A DNA stretch of 64,000 nt, taken from Alphaproteobacteria bacterium (GTDB lineage Bacteria > Pseudomonadota > Alphaproteobacteria > MPNO01 > UBA2964). The DNA lies in the NCBI GenBank assembly GCA_012103315.1, contig WLWZ01000001.1, forward strand, positions 434,001-498,000. Direction: 5' to 3'. A program made the translations under genes and the position numbers. Each line of letters opens with the position of its first letter. The stretch's first letter is position 1. The notes under the pieces were generated by a model. The model saw only the letters and a list, made by a program, of their open reading frames with translations. It was not told the origin of the DNA and searched no databases. This document shows, piece by piece, positions 32,585 to 41,165 of the stretch.

Positions 32585-33529
32585 TTACGCCGCCAGCGAT
32601 GTCTCCGTCCGGCCAATGCCAGCGGAATCAAGTGCCGCGATAATCTCTTTATCGGCACCTTCTTCGAGCGGCAGCAATGGTGACCGGATCGTGGCGTGAT
32701 CGAGAATGCCACGATGCACCATCCCGATCTTGAGCGCCGGGGTGGCTTCCATATGCGAGCCACGGTGATAAACGCATTTGGTCACGGGCAGCAGACGGTC
32801 GTGAATTGCTTTTGCCTTTACGTAATCCTGTGCCTTACCGGCCTCAAGCAGCTCGAACAGGGCTTCCGGGGCGAGGCTGCCATAGCCAACCAGTGCACCA
32901 TCAACATCAAACATGGTGTGCAGAAGATACTCATCATGGCAGGTCAGAATTTGTAGATCAGGACGTTCGCGGCGCAGCACCGGAATTTCGACATCCCAAC
33001 GCCGCATGTTGCGCACGCCATTTTTGGTCGCGATGACGCCAGGCTGGGCGGCAATCTCAAGCTGGGTGTCGAGGTTATAGGTTGCTTTGGTGTTGTCTGG
33101 ATACTGGAACAGGATTTCCTGCAACCCGGACGCTTCATAAATTGCCTTATAGCGATCCTGCGGCGCACCATCCTGATAGCCAAAGCGCAGCCAACCGTGT
33201 GAAGGATAGACCAAAGCGCCGACCGCACCGGCATCGGCAGCCATCTTGGCTTCCTCAGCGGCGACATTGGTGCCTTCGCGCGTGATGCCGGCGATGATGG
33301 CGACCTTGTCGCCAGCGGCTTCAACATAGGTGCGGATCAGCGCAACCTGCTCTTCCGAAGTGAGAAACGTCCCTTCACCGGCATGGCCCAAAATGACCAG
33401 GCTCTTAACCCCTTCAACGGAGGCCAGCCAGCGCGCGACGCGGGCATTGGCTTCATGGTCGACAGCGCCGTCGGGTGTAAAGGCAGTAATAGGGGCGGGG
33501 TTGATGCCGCGGAGATCAAGCGGAGTCAT
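32585..33529 (-). CDS. DapA-like (dihydrodipicolinate synthase/NAL family) aldolase
   Basis: 314 residues of the class I lyase TIM barrel. INPAPITAFTPDGAVDHEAN at the start, LGHAGEGTFLTSEEQ (where the true DapA has a TGE loop), FQYPDNTKATYN in place of the YN-P-T motif, and IATKNGVRNMR with the Schiff-base Lys. The changed loops suggest a substrate other than aspartate semialdehyde, for example a keto-sugar or hydroxy-oxo acid. AGAGGA lies 7 nt before the ATG. A methyltransferase gene follows. Confidence 0.78.
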   Translation of the reverse strand: MTPLDLRGINPAPITAFTPDGAVDHEANARVARWLASVEGVKSLVILGHAGEGTFLTSEEQVALIRTYVEAAGDKVAIIAGITREGTNVAAEEAKMAADAGAVGALVYPSHGWLRFGYQDGAPQDRYKAIYEASGLQEILFQYPDNTKATYNLDTQLEIAAQPGVIATKNGVRNMRRWDVEIPVLRRERPDLQILTCHDEYLLHTMFDVDGALVGYGSLAPEALFELLEAGKAQDYVKAKAIHDRLLPVTKCVYHRGSHMEATPALKIGMVHRGILDHATIRSPLLPLEEGADKEIIAALDSAGIGRTETSLAA

Positions 33530-33810
33530 GATATTTTCCTCTGTTTAGGACTGTTACCGGGAAGTTCCCATATTGCAGTTAAATTGACAATACTGGCATC
33601 GGAATACCGAACGTTGCCTGCTGAAATTGGTTGTTGTCCATTTTCTAAGGTGCAGCAGACATTGGTTCGTCGTGCTTTTCCTTCCGCTACTAGCCAGAAG
33701 CAGACATTCGCAATCGACTCCTGAACAGACCCAATATTACGTTTAAGCTAAATCGCGAAAATAAAGCGCAACGTGGATTGTTGCCCGAACGAGCGTCTTA
33801 TTAGCTGTGT
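33530..33810. other. Intergenic region containing repeat copy 6
   Basis: No gene is recognised. It carries the leader of the DapA-like gene and, at 33681-33707, a dispersed-repeat copy. The remainder is unremarkable. Confidence 0.4.
33681..33707 (+). repeat. Dispersed ~27-bp imperfect palindrome, copy 6
   Basis: CTTCCGCTACTAGCC followed by AGAAGCAGACAT. It is nearly the reverse complement of copies 2 and 5, so it is in opposite orientation to them. It lies on one side of the small membrane-protein gene 33811-34233, with copy 7 on the other. Confidence 0.6.
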
Positions 33811-34233
33811 TCACCTACCAACCCCGAGCGCCACTAAAAATGTGACTAAAACAAAAGACGTCCATATCAATATGTTCGAGATACCTAGCAGAGTATTCCT
33901 CAGCTTCTTTCGCACAAAAAACAAAAAATGCTCCCAACCACACGTTTGGTCGCTTAGGAAATCGTGCTCGATTTTACGGATGTACTCTGCAAACTGCAAA
34001 AGCCTAAGGCGAACGCCAAGCTCCCTGAGCGCACCAAGGGCGGTAATCCCGAATGGTAACCACCAGGCTAAAGGATTCACGTCACTAGGATTTCTAGAAA
34101 AAAGCCAGCTATAAATTGCGCCAACTCCCACTAGAATAGCCGCCTCAAACAAATAGCTTTGCCGAACAAGATACAAAATTTCTGTACGGAGCGACTTATA
34201 TTTTTCTAGCAAGAATGACTTATCTGGATCCAT
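33811..34233 (-). CDS. Membrane protein of unknown function, atypical composition
   Basis: 140 residues from ATG 34233. A basic, helical N-terminus (DKSFLLEKYKSLRTEILYLV) precedes two closely spaced membrane segments (AAILVGVGAIYSWLF and AWWLPFGITALGALR), then a charged stretch and a last membrane segment (LLGISNILIWTSFVLVTFLV). No family was recognised. The DNA is visibly richer in A and T than the neighbours, and the gene lies between two dispersed repeats, so it may have been acquired. No Shine-Dalgarno is seen, which lowers confidence in the exact start. Confidence 0.5.
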   Translation of the reverse strand: MDPDKSFLLEKYKSLRTEILYLVRQSYLFEAAILVGVGAIYSWLFSRNPSDVNPLAWWLPFGITALGALRELGVRLRLLQFAEYIRKIEHDFLSDQTCGWEHFLFFVRKKLRNTLLGISNILIWTSFVLVTFLVALGVGR

Positions 34234-34242
34234 GGCTATCAA

Positions 34243-34545
34243 TTTTATAGTAAACGCTTGGAGCGGACATCTGCAGCCAAGCGTAAGTATTACAGCGCCT
34301 GTTTAAGACCGCTCATAGGACATAGAATGGGCTCCCCACGACATGGCCAAAGCATAGTTTCATCGTTGGTTTGAAGCCTGTAATACTCTGATGTCTCCTG
34401 GATAGTGCGCATATCGTAGCATCTCCCCGAGGGTCGGGCGCGGAAAAATGACTGCTTTGGGTCAGTAGAAGACATTTTAGATTGGGTCGATTACTTCCGT
34501 AGTTGATAGCTAAGCGGCCGTCAGGTGTCGAGATCCAGTGCTCCT
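34243..34545. other. Intergenic region with repeat copy 7
   Basis: About 300 bp without a convincing gene. A half-element (AGCGGACAT near 34262-34270) and a full repeat at 34447-34475 are present. The small frame at 34290-34475 starts inside the repeat and is not credible. Confidence 0.4.
34447..34475 (-). repeat. Dispersed ~27-bp imperfect palindrome, copy 7
   Basis: On the minus strand it reads ATGTCTTCTACTGACC then CAAAGCAGTCATT, most like copy 1 (GTTAGTGACCCAAAG). Copies 1 and 7 thus form a sub-group with GACCCAAAG in the centre. Confidence 0.55.
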
Positions 34546-34998
34546 TTAAGGCGTAAGCCCGTATTTCCGGAAATAGGTTTCGCGGAGTTTTTCTTCTGTC
34601 ACGGCTGGGTTGTCATAGGCCGGTGACAGGATTGGGCTGACTGATGTGAGTTTGATCAGCACGGCGTCATGGACTTTCGTATTTGGTCCAAGTTCCTGCA
34701 GTATGGTCTCGTTAAATTCTTCATAGAGCGCAGCGCCCGGAGAATGCGCCGTCGCGGTGCCAGTGAAGCGATAGCCTCGACGCGAAAACACATCGATAGA
34801 GTTAACCTCTGTTTTCGGATCGCGTTTCAGATTATCGATGGTACCCGGCGACGCCAGATTGGCGAAGATCAGCGATCTATCATCATAGTGCCGCAAGGTA
34901 CTCTTGGGTGATAGGTTTGGGCTACCATCCTCATTGATCGTCGCGACAAAGCTCAGATTGGCCTGTTTGATAATTGCTTTCATATCGTCATCGAGCAT
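34546..34998 (-). CDS. Pyridoxamine 5-phosphate oxidase-like FMN-binding protein
   Basis: 150 residues of the split-barrel fold. LSFVATINEDGSPNLSPKST near the start and RSLIFANLASPGTIDNLKRD are typical of the PNPOx-like general stress and heme/flavin-binding group. FRRGYRFTG-type SRRGYRFTGTATAHS forms a later strand. True PNP oxidases are longer. Several members bind FMN or F420 and reduce small molecules; which applies here is unclear. AAGGAA lies about 11 nt upstream of ATG 34998; ATG 34983 is an alternative start. Confidence 0.7.
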   Translation of the reverse strand: MLDDDMKAIIKQANLSFVATINEDGSPNLSPKSTLRHYDDRSLIFANLASPGTIDNLKRDPKTEVNSIDVFSRRGYRFTGTATAHSPGAALYEEFNETILQELGPNTKVHDAVLIKLTSVSPILSPAYDNPAVTEEKLRETYFRKYGLTP

Positions 34999-35142
34999 CG
35001 CGGCTGGTTCCTTATTTCATAGCATTTGTGTGGTTCAGAGAATTGTAATCGGTATGGCGAAGTCTGTCAGGCGCGAAGATAGTTTCCTCAGTGTCTGTGC
35101 GGGAGTAGCCTGTCAGCGAAACCAGACACCTTGAGGATCATT

Positions 35143-36348
35143 TTGACCCGACAACAAACCGAATTCCTGTTTCTCAATATCGGGCATTACCTCGATCACC
35201 TGTTCATGTTGGTCTTTGCAACGGCAGCGGCGCTGATCCTGACGCGTGAATGGGGGATGAGCTATGCCGAGTTGATCCCCTATGCGACACCAGGTTTCAT
35301 TGCTTTTGCGGCCTGTTCAATCCCCGCCGGATGGATTGCCGATAAGTGGCGTCGCGATGGCATGATGGCGATCTTCTTTATCGGCATCGGACTGAGTTCC
35401 GCGGCGACCGCCTTGGCGGAGTCTCCATTGCAAATTGCTGGCGGGCTGTTTTTTATTGGCGTGTTTGCGGCGATCTATCATCCGGTCGGACTATCGATGG
35501 TGGTGCAAGGCCGTGAGAAGACCGGCGTGCCGCTGGCCGTCAATGGGGTGTTTGGCAATCTTGGTGTTGCCAGCGCAGCCCTGATCACCGGATTTCTGAT
35601 CGACACGACCGGCTGGCAGGCAGCCTTTATTGCCCCGGGTGTTTTCTCCGTCGTCGTCGGACTCGCCTACATAATCTTAATCATCTCTCAGAAGGACACC
35701 GCCGCCGAAACGGCTACCGCTGCCAAGCAGGCTGCGAAGTCAGAGCCTGAAGATTTTCCCCGTGCTGTCCTTATTCGTCTTTTCTCGATCATTATCTTTT
35801 CGACGGCGGTTGGCGGTTTGATTTTCCAGAGCACGACCTTCGCCTTGCCGGAGGTGTTTGATGAACGGTTGAAGGATTTGGCGGGCAGCGCGACGCAGGT
35901 CGGTTGGTACGCGTTTTTGGTCTTCACGGTTGCAGCTTTCGCGCAGCTCGCCGTCGGCTATCTGGTTGATAGCCATTCGGTACGGACAGTGTTTGCCGTG
36001 GTTGCTGGTCTGCAAATGGTGTTTCTCGGCGCCATGATTCATTTGACGGGCATTGCGGCGCTGGTCGTATCGGTCGCGTTCATGTTGGCGGTGTTCGGCC
36101 AGATTCCCATCAATGATGTGCTCATCGCGCGGGCGACAAAATCCGAATATCGCAGTCGGGTTTATTCGGTGCGCTATATTGTGGCATTTTCGGTGTCGGC
36201 ATCGGCGGTGCCGGTTATCGCCTGGATACACGGCGGCTGGGGTTTCTCCGCCTTGTTTATCGTCCTCGCCGTCGGCGCTGCAACAATTCTTGCTTCAGTG
36301 CTTATGCTGCCGAGAACAGGCTCGTTCATTCGCTCGTCGGTAGGCTAG
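35143..36348 (+). CDS. Major facilitator superfamily transporter (Fsr-like)
   Basis: About 401 residues with 12 predicted membrane helices. The first loop motif appears as AGWIADKWRRDGMM near residue 70, and the second half has QLAVGYLVDSHSVRT. FLFLNIGHYLDHLFMLVFAT at the N-terminus resembles the fosmidomycin-resistance-type MFS subfamily. A central loop is rich in Ala/Thr/Lys. GAGG lies 6 nt before TTG 35143; TTG 35131 is possible but less supported. The substrate is unknown. Confidence 0.8.
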   Translation: MTRQQTEFLFLNIGHYLDHLFMLVFATAAALILTREWGMSYAELIPYATPGFIAFAACSIPAGWIADKWRRDGMMAIFFIGIGLSSAATALAESPLQIAGGLFFIGVFAAIYHPVGLSMVVQGREKTGVPLAVNGVFGNLGVASAALITGFLIDTTGWQAAFIAPGVFSVVVGLAYIILIISQKDTAAETATAAKQAAKSEPEDFPRAVLIRLFSIIIFSTAVGGLIFQSTTFALPEVFDERLKDLAGSATQVGWYAFLVFTVAAFAQLAVGYLVDSHSVRTVFAVVAGLQMVFLGAMIHLTGIAALVVSVAFMLAVFGQIPINDVLIARATKSEYRSRVYSVRYIVAFSVSASAVPVIAWIHGGWGFSALFIVLAVGAATILASVLMLPRTGSFIRSSVG

Positions 36349-36397
36349 GGGAAAAAACTACCAAATCGGCTCTGCGCGTATTAGAGATATCCGCATA

Positions 36398-37315
36398 ATG
36401 ACCGCGCAGTCTGAAAACAGTTTTGTCGTAATAGCGACGTACCACTTCGTGGGCCTTGATGATTTCGAGGACATGAAGCCGCCGCTGCTCGATCTCTGTC
36501 TCGAAAATGACCTCATGGGTACGATCCTGCTGGCGCGCGAAGGCCTAAACGGGACCATCGCCGGGCCGCGTATGGGCGTCGATAATTTACTGGATTACTT
36601 GCGAGCGGATGAACGCTTCAAGACGCTACGCTATAAAGAATCCTATACCGACAAAGCGCCGTTTCGACGCATGAAAGTCCGGCTCAAGCGCGAGATCGTT
36701 ACGATGGGTGTGCCGGACACTGACCCCGGAGAACTTTGTGGTGAGCGGGTTGATGCGAAACGCTGGAATGAACTGGTCAAAGATCCAGACGTGCTGACCA
36801 TCGATACCCGCAATGCCTATGAGTGCGATATCGGCACGTTTGAGAATGCGATCTCCCCCAACACCGAGACGTTTCGCGAGTTTCCCAATTTTGTCGATGA
36901 GAAGCTTGATCCACAAAAGCACCGCAAGGTCGCGATGTTCTGTACCGGTGGCATCCGCTGTGAGAAGGCGACCAACTATCTCATGAAGCAGGGGTTTGAG
37001 GAGGTCTATCACCTCGACGGTGGCATCCTGAAATACCTTGAAACTGTAGATAAGGAAGAAAGCCTGTGGCAGGGCGAGTGTTTTGTGTTTGATGACCGGG
37101 TTGCGGTCGATGAGAACCTCGCGCCGGGATCTTATGCGCAATGCTATGCCTGCCGTCGGCCGCTCTCCGACGCTGATCGAGTGTCACCGCATTATCAGAT
37201 AGGTGTGTCGTGTCCGCATTGTCATGGCACCCATAGTGACCAGAAGATCGCGGGGCTTAAGGAACGCCAGCGCCAAATCGAGATGGCCATGAGCCGTGAA
37301 AATCAGGACGGCTGA
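36398..37315 (+). CDS. trhO: tRNA uridine(34) hydroxylase TrhO (rhodanese family)
   Basis: 305 residues. An N-terminal acylphosphatase-like domain with LLAREGLNGTIAGP precedes the rhodanese domain with the catalytic loop MFCTGGIRCEKATNYL near residue 190. The C-terminal zinc-like Cys cluster is YAQCYACRRPLSD and VSCPHCHG. This is the YceA/TrhO architecture; the enzyme uses O2 to make 5-hydroxyuridine at the tRNA wobble position. A GST gene follows 6 bp later. Confidence 0.9.
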   Translation: MTAQSENSFVVIATYHFVGLDDFEDMKPPLLDLCLENDLMGTILLAREGLNGTIAGPRMGVDNLLDYLRADERFKTLRYKESYTDKAPFRRMKVRLKREIVTMGVPDTDPGELCGERVDAKRWNELVKDPDVLTIDTRNAYECDIGTFENAISPNTETFREFPNFVDEKLDPQKHRKVAMFCTGGIRCEKATNYLMKQGFEEVYHLDGGILKYLETVDKEESLWQGECFVFDDRVAVDENLAPGSYAQCYACRRPLSDADRVSPHYQIGVSCPHCHGTHSDQKIAGLKERQRQIEMAMSRENQDG

Positions 37316-37321
37316 CCGACT

Positions 37322-37975
37322 ATGAGTGCCAATCCCATCCTCTATTCCTTTCGACGTTGTCCCTATGCGATGCGGGCGCGTATGGCGGTGATGAAATCGG
37401 GTGTCGTGTGTGAATTGCGCGAGGTTGTGCTGCGCGACAAACCTGTCTCGATGATCGAATTATCCCCAAAAGGCACGGTGCCGGTCTTGCAACTGGCAGA
37501 TGGTCAGGTGTTGGAAGAAAGCCTCGATGTTATGCGCTGGGCGCTCGATATCAATGACCCGGACAACTGGCTGGAACCTACTGAAGACGTTGAAGAGTTG
37601 ATTGAGCAACTCGACGGCGACTTTAAAGACGCGCTTGATCGCTATAAATATTCCGTGCGGTTTCCCGAACATCCGCAGAGCTATTACCGCGATCAAGGAG
37701 CGGAATTTCTCGCGATGCTAGAAACGCGGCTTGCTGAAAATGACGGGCTGGGGCTGTGCGGCACACGAACGACCTTCGCTGATATCGCGGTGTTTCCGTT
37801 TATCCGGCAGTTCGCCTTTGTCGATAAGGCGTGGTTTGACGATGCGCCGTATCCATTATTACAGACGTGGTTCAACCGACATTTGGAGGGCGAGCTCTTT
37901 CTCTCCGTGATGCAGAAATACCCGGCCTGGAAGCCGGGTGATGATGTGCTGTTATTTGGTGAAGCAGCGACCTAG
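37322..37975 (+). CDS. Glutathione S-transferase family protein
   Basis: 217 residues. The thioredoxin-like N-domain begins LYSFRRCPYAMRARMAVMKS with a CPYA active-site motif, then SPKGTVPVLQLADGQVLEES, where cis-Pro binds glutathione. The helical C-domain includes FADIAVFPFIRQFAFVD. It is close to bacterial beta/omega-like GSTs that act on disulfides. The 6-bp gap to trhO suggests co-transcription, perhaps as part of an oxidative or thiol response. Confidence 0.82.
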   Translation: MSANPILYSFRRCPYAMRARMAVMKSGVVCELREVVLRDKPVSMIELSPKGTVPVLQLADGQVLEESLDVMRWALDINDPDNWLEPTEDVEELIEQLDGDFKDALDRYKYSVRFPEHPQSYYRDQGAEFLAMLETRLAENDGLGLCGTRTTFADIAVFPFIRQFAFVDKAWFDDAPYPLLQTWFNRHLEGELFLSVMQKYPAWKPGDDVLLFGEAAT

Positions 37976-37994
37976 TCGCTAAAACTTCTCAACC

Positions 37995-38690
37995 TTAAAA
38001 CTTTTCGACCCAAGGCCGCAGCTCCAACTCCCAGGCCCAGCTATCACGGGGCTGACGCCAGAAATTGTAATAGCTGTTGGCGATGCTGTCGGGTTCCAGC
38101 AATCCATCTGATCCACGATCCGTTCTTGGGTCGCCGGGTTGTTTGATCCCGCCATCGATCACGAAATGTGCGATGTGTACGTTTTGTGGGTGCAGTTCGC
38201 GCGCCATGCTCTGGGCCAACCCGCGTAAACCGAACTTGCCCATCGCGAAGGTGGCGGAGTTGGGATAGCCCTTCACCCCGGCAGAGGCCCCGGTGAAAAA
38301 GATCGCGCCATTGCCACGGGCGACCATCTGTTTGGCGGCCTGCTGCGCGACGAGGAAACCACCATAACAGGTGATCTTGATCGCGGTCAGAACGGCCTCG
38401 GGATCAATCTCAGTGATCGGGCCACGGACGCGGTTGGACGCGTTATAGACTACGATATCGGGCTCACCGAGATCGCTGGTCACCGCGCTGAACAATCCTT
38501 CAACCGCAGCGGGGTCGGTGGCATCACAGGCATAGGCTTTGGCGCCGGTTTCGGCGACCAGGTCACCGAGCTTATTAGTGTTGCGGGCGGCAAGGGCGAC
38601 CTTAATGCCTTCCGATGAAAAACGCCGGGCAAGCGAGGCGCTAAGCCCTGCGCCAACGCCAACGATCAGTGCGGTTTCGCCTTCAGCCAT
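37995..38690 (-). CDS. Short-chain dehydrogenase-like protein lacking the catalytic Tyr
   Basis: 231 residues of the classical SDR Rossmann fold. The dinucleotide motif is VGVGAGLSASLARRF; ACDATDPAAV and VYNAS follow. The catalytic Ser is S136 (FFTGASAG), and Lys is K152, but the Tyr of YxxxK is F148 (TFAMGK). This F-x3-K form occurs in a group of SDR-like proteins and suggests altered or no dehydrogenase activity. AAGGA lies 7 nt before the ATG. It lies downstream of the dual-BON lipoprotein gene (gap about 40 bp). Confidence 0.78.
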   Translation of the reverse strand: MAEGETALIVGVGAGLSASLARRFSSEGIKVALAARNTNKLGDLVAETGAKAYACDATDPAAVEGLFSAVTSDLGEPDIVVYNASNRVRGPITEIDPEAVLTAIKITCYGGFLVAQQAAKQMVARGNGAIFFTGASAGVKGYPNSATFAMGKFGLRGLAQSMARELHPQNVHIAHFVIDGGIKQPGDPRTDRGSDGLLEPDSIANSYYNFWRQPRDSWAWELELRPWVEKF

Positions 38691-38729
38691 GGTATTTCCT
38701 TATCTGTTTGAGCGTAGTGTATGCGGTGA

Positions 38730-39305
38730 CTACGGTCGGGTCTCAATGTGGTTCACGACTTTGGTCACGTGCTCGACCCGTCTGGCAATCGTCATAACCT
38801 TGCCCAACTCATGTTTTGAAAGAGCGCGGCCAATAATATAGACCACCGAATTCACCACACGGGTTTGATAGTTTGCGGAATTGACGCCGTTTTCCGCGAG
38901 CAATTGCGAAGTGACTTTGGTCTTAATCCAGACATCATTTGCCGTGTTCTTGAAACCACCTGCGCCTGTAACCTGCACATCGTTATAGATCGTGCGGACA
39001 CCGGGGATACCTTTGGCGAGGGCCGCAATGCGGTTGCGGTTTTCGGGTAGTTTCACCGCACCGGTCAGCATGACCCGACCTTCATAGACATTTGTTTTGA
39101 GATCGAAAAACAAATCCTGGTTCTGGCCATTCAAGACGCGTTTGTTGATATCGAGCCGGATTTCAGCATCGGTCGCGACCTGACCCAATCGCCGGTCTTC
39201 CACTGCGGCGCAGCCCTGCGCCAATAGGCCGAAGATCAGAAAAGTCGCTGCGATCTTTGATGCCCGGAGGCGTGGTTGAAGTTGAGTGTTTGACCTAGCG
39301 TCCAT
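38730..39305 (-). CDS. Dual BON-domain outer-membrane lipoprotein (DolP-like)
   Basis: About 191 residues. The lipobox is FLIFGLLAQGCAAVED, with the lipidated Cys near residue 32 (counting from ATG 39305), so it is anchored to a membrane. Two BON domains follow: IRLDINKRVLNGQNQDLFFD / VYEGRVMLTGAVKLPE and DVWIKTKVTSQLLAENG / VVNSVVYIIGRALSK. This is the DolP/YraP layout, which helps outer-membrane integrity at the division site. GGAGG lies 6 nt before ATG 39305, inside the end of the acyl-CoA ligase gene, an 11-nt overlap. Confidence 0.83.
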   Translation of the reverse strand: MDARSNTQLQPRLRASKIAATFLIFGLLAQGCAAVEDRRLGQVATDAEIRLDINKRVLNGQNQDLFFDLKTNVYEGRVMLTGAVKLPENRNRIAALAKGIPGVRTIYNDVQVTGAGGFKNTANDVWIKTKVTSQLLAENGVNSANYQTRVVNSVVYIIGRALSKHELGKVMTIARRVEHVTKVVNHIETRP

Positions 39306-41088
39306 AAAGAGCCTCCAGTGTTTCGCCATATTTCTCACGGATCATGTGCCGTCGTATCTTGAGCGTCGGGGTCATCATCCCGTTATCAATCGTGAAGGCT
39401 TCTGCGGTTAAGGTAAAGCGCCGGACCTTCTCAATCACAGAAAGATCACCACTCACCCGGTCGACCGCTTCGTTGATCACAGACTTGAAGTTGGGGTGTT
39501 CGATCACTGCGTCAAGGTCTGTCGTGACGAACCCCTGTTCTTTCGCCCAGGCGGCAGCGAAGTCTGGATCCGGTACAACCAGTGCGACGAGATTCGGGCG
39601 TTTGTCGCCATAAACCATTGCCTGGCCAATTTCCGGCTGCGCTGTCAGCATCCCTTCGATACGTTGTGGCGCGATATTGTCGCCTCCTGAATTGACGATG
39701 ATGTCCTTCTTGCGGTCTGTAATGCGCAGATGACCGTCGTCATCGAATTCGCCGATATCGCCGGTGTGCAGCCAGCCATCCTTGATGGCCTCTGCTGTCG
39801 CCTCTGGATTGTTCCAATAGCCCTGCATGACCAGCTCGCCGCGCACGATTATTTCGCCGTCATCAGCGATACGGCATTCGACATCTTTCATAATCTGACC
39901 GACGGTTTCGATCCGGTTATGCGATGGTGGATTGCAGCTAATGACCGGTGCGCTTTCCGTCTGGCCATAGCCTTGTAGGATGCGCACTCCGAGAGCGGTA
40001 AAGAAGATGCCGATGTCGTAGTTAAGGGGTGCGCCGCCTGAGACCAATGCTTTGAGACGGCCCCCAAACCGTTGCTGGACTTTCGCGCGCACGAGCTTGG
40101 ACAACATCGCATTTTGCAGTTTCTCAAAGAACCCCATGTTGTGAGCTTCTTCATATTGTTTGCGCCCCATTGCGATGGTTTGTTCAAAAAGCATTTCAGA
40201 TTTGCCGCCAGCTTGTTTGACGCCACGCCGGATTCGGTCGTGCATCACTTCGTAAAGCCGTGGCACGGCCGTCATCAGGGTTGGGTGAACCTCCGCCATA
40301 TTCTGCGCCAGCTTGTCGATGCCTTCTGCGTAATAGATTTGTGCTCCGAGCATGATCGGGAAGAACAACCCGGCAGTGTGTTCGTATGAATGCGATAAAG
40401 GCAGGAAGGACAGGAAGACCTCATCATCCAGTCCCATCTCTTTCAGCATTTCTGTCGAGCCGGTGCAGTTGCTCAGGATCGCGCCGTGGCTCAGCATCAC
40501 GCCCTTCGGTGTGCCGCCGGTGCCTGAGGTATAGATTAGGCAAGCGGTGTCTTCGCGGGATAAGCCTGTGACCGCGGCTTCTATAGTTGCAGCAGCGTTA
40601 TCCTCGGCATCGGCGATGGCTGTCTCCCATCGATGGGTGGGGACATCTGAGGCGTCGGCTTCCGCGATATCTTCAATCGTGATGGCGAATTTGACGCAGC
40701 CAGCTTCCTGCGCCGCGGGCAAGACTTTCGCGGCCAGCGCAGACGTGGAGATGATAACGGCGCTGGCACCGGAATCTTCTAAAACATGACGATGATCGGC
40801 AATGCCGTTGGTGATGTAAGTGGGAACCGAGATCGCGCCGGCTGCCATGATCGCAAGATCGGCAATCGGCCATTCCGGGCGGCTTTCTGACACCAGCCCA
40901 ACACGATCACCCGGTTTAACACCTAGTTTCGCGAGAGCTTCGGCGAGCGCGCCCATTTGGGTCACGGCCTCAGCCCAGCTCACTGACTGCCACTCGCCAT
41001 CTATCTTTGACCACAGGAACGGCGCATCGTCTTTCCGTAACGCTTGCTCAAAAAACAAGGCGACCAGACTTTGTGTTTGCTTTGTCAT
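39295..41088 (-). CDS. Long-chain acyl-CoA synthetase (FadD15-like)
   Basis: 597 residues of the AMP-forming ligase family. The AMP-binding motif is YTSGTGGTPKGVMLSHGAIL, and GYGQTESAPVIS is the adenine-binding loop. GDIGEFDDDGHLRITDRKKD is the hinge region. The fatty-acyl gate area fits the long-chain FadD15/eukaryotic ACSL type. It activates fatty acids to acyl-CoA at the cytoplasmic face of the membrane. ATG 41088 is preferred; GTG 41097 lies upstream. The 3-prime end overlaps the dual-BON lipoprotein gene. Confidence 0.85.
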   Translation of the reverse strand: MTKQTQSLVALFFEQALRKDDAPFLWSKIDGEWQSVSWAEAVTQMGALAEALAKLGVKPGDRVGLVSESRPEWPIADLAIMAAGAISVPTYITNGIADHRHVLEDSGASAVIISTSALAAKVLPAAQEAGCVKFAITIEDIAEADASDVPTHRWETAIADAEDNAAATIEAAVTGLSREDTACLIYTSGTGGTPKGVMLSHGAILSNCTGSTEMLKEMGLDDEVFLSFLPLSHSYEHTAGLFFPIMLGAQIYYAEGIDKLAQNMAEVHPTLMTAVPRLYEVMHDRIRRGVKQAGGKSEMLFEQTIAMGRKQYEEAHNMGFFEKLQNAMLSKLVRAKVQQRFGGRLKALVSGGAPLNYDIGIFFTALGVRILQGYGQTESAPVISCNPPSHNRIETVGQIMKDVECRIADDGEIIVRGELVMQGYWNNPEATAEAIKDGWLHTGDIGEFDDDGHLRITDRKKDIIVNSGGDNIAPQRIEGMLTAQPEIGQAMVYGDKRPNLVALVVPDPDFAAAWAKEQGFVTTDLDAVIEHPNFKSVINEAVDRVSGDLSVIEKVRRFTLTAEAFTIDNGMMTPTLKIRRHMIREKYGETLEALYGR

Positions 41089-41165
41089 CCCGATCACATT
41101 CCGACGTCGTTAATTTGCGCTAGTATAAATCAATTAGCCTCCGACTCGAACCGGTCAGTGACGCG

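Noticed and set aside
34290-34475. 61-residue leftward frame
   Set aside because: Its start codon is part of a dispersed repeat, a common cause of false small genes in these genomes.
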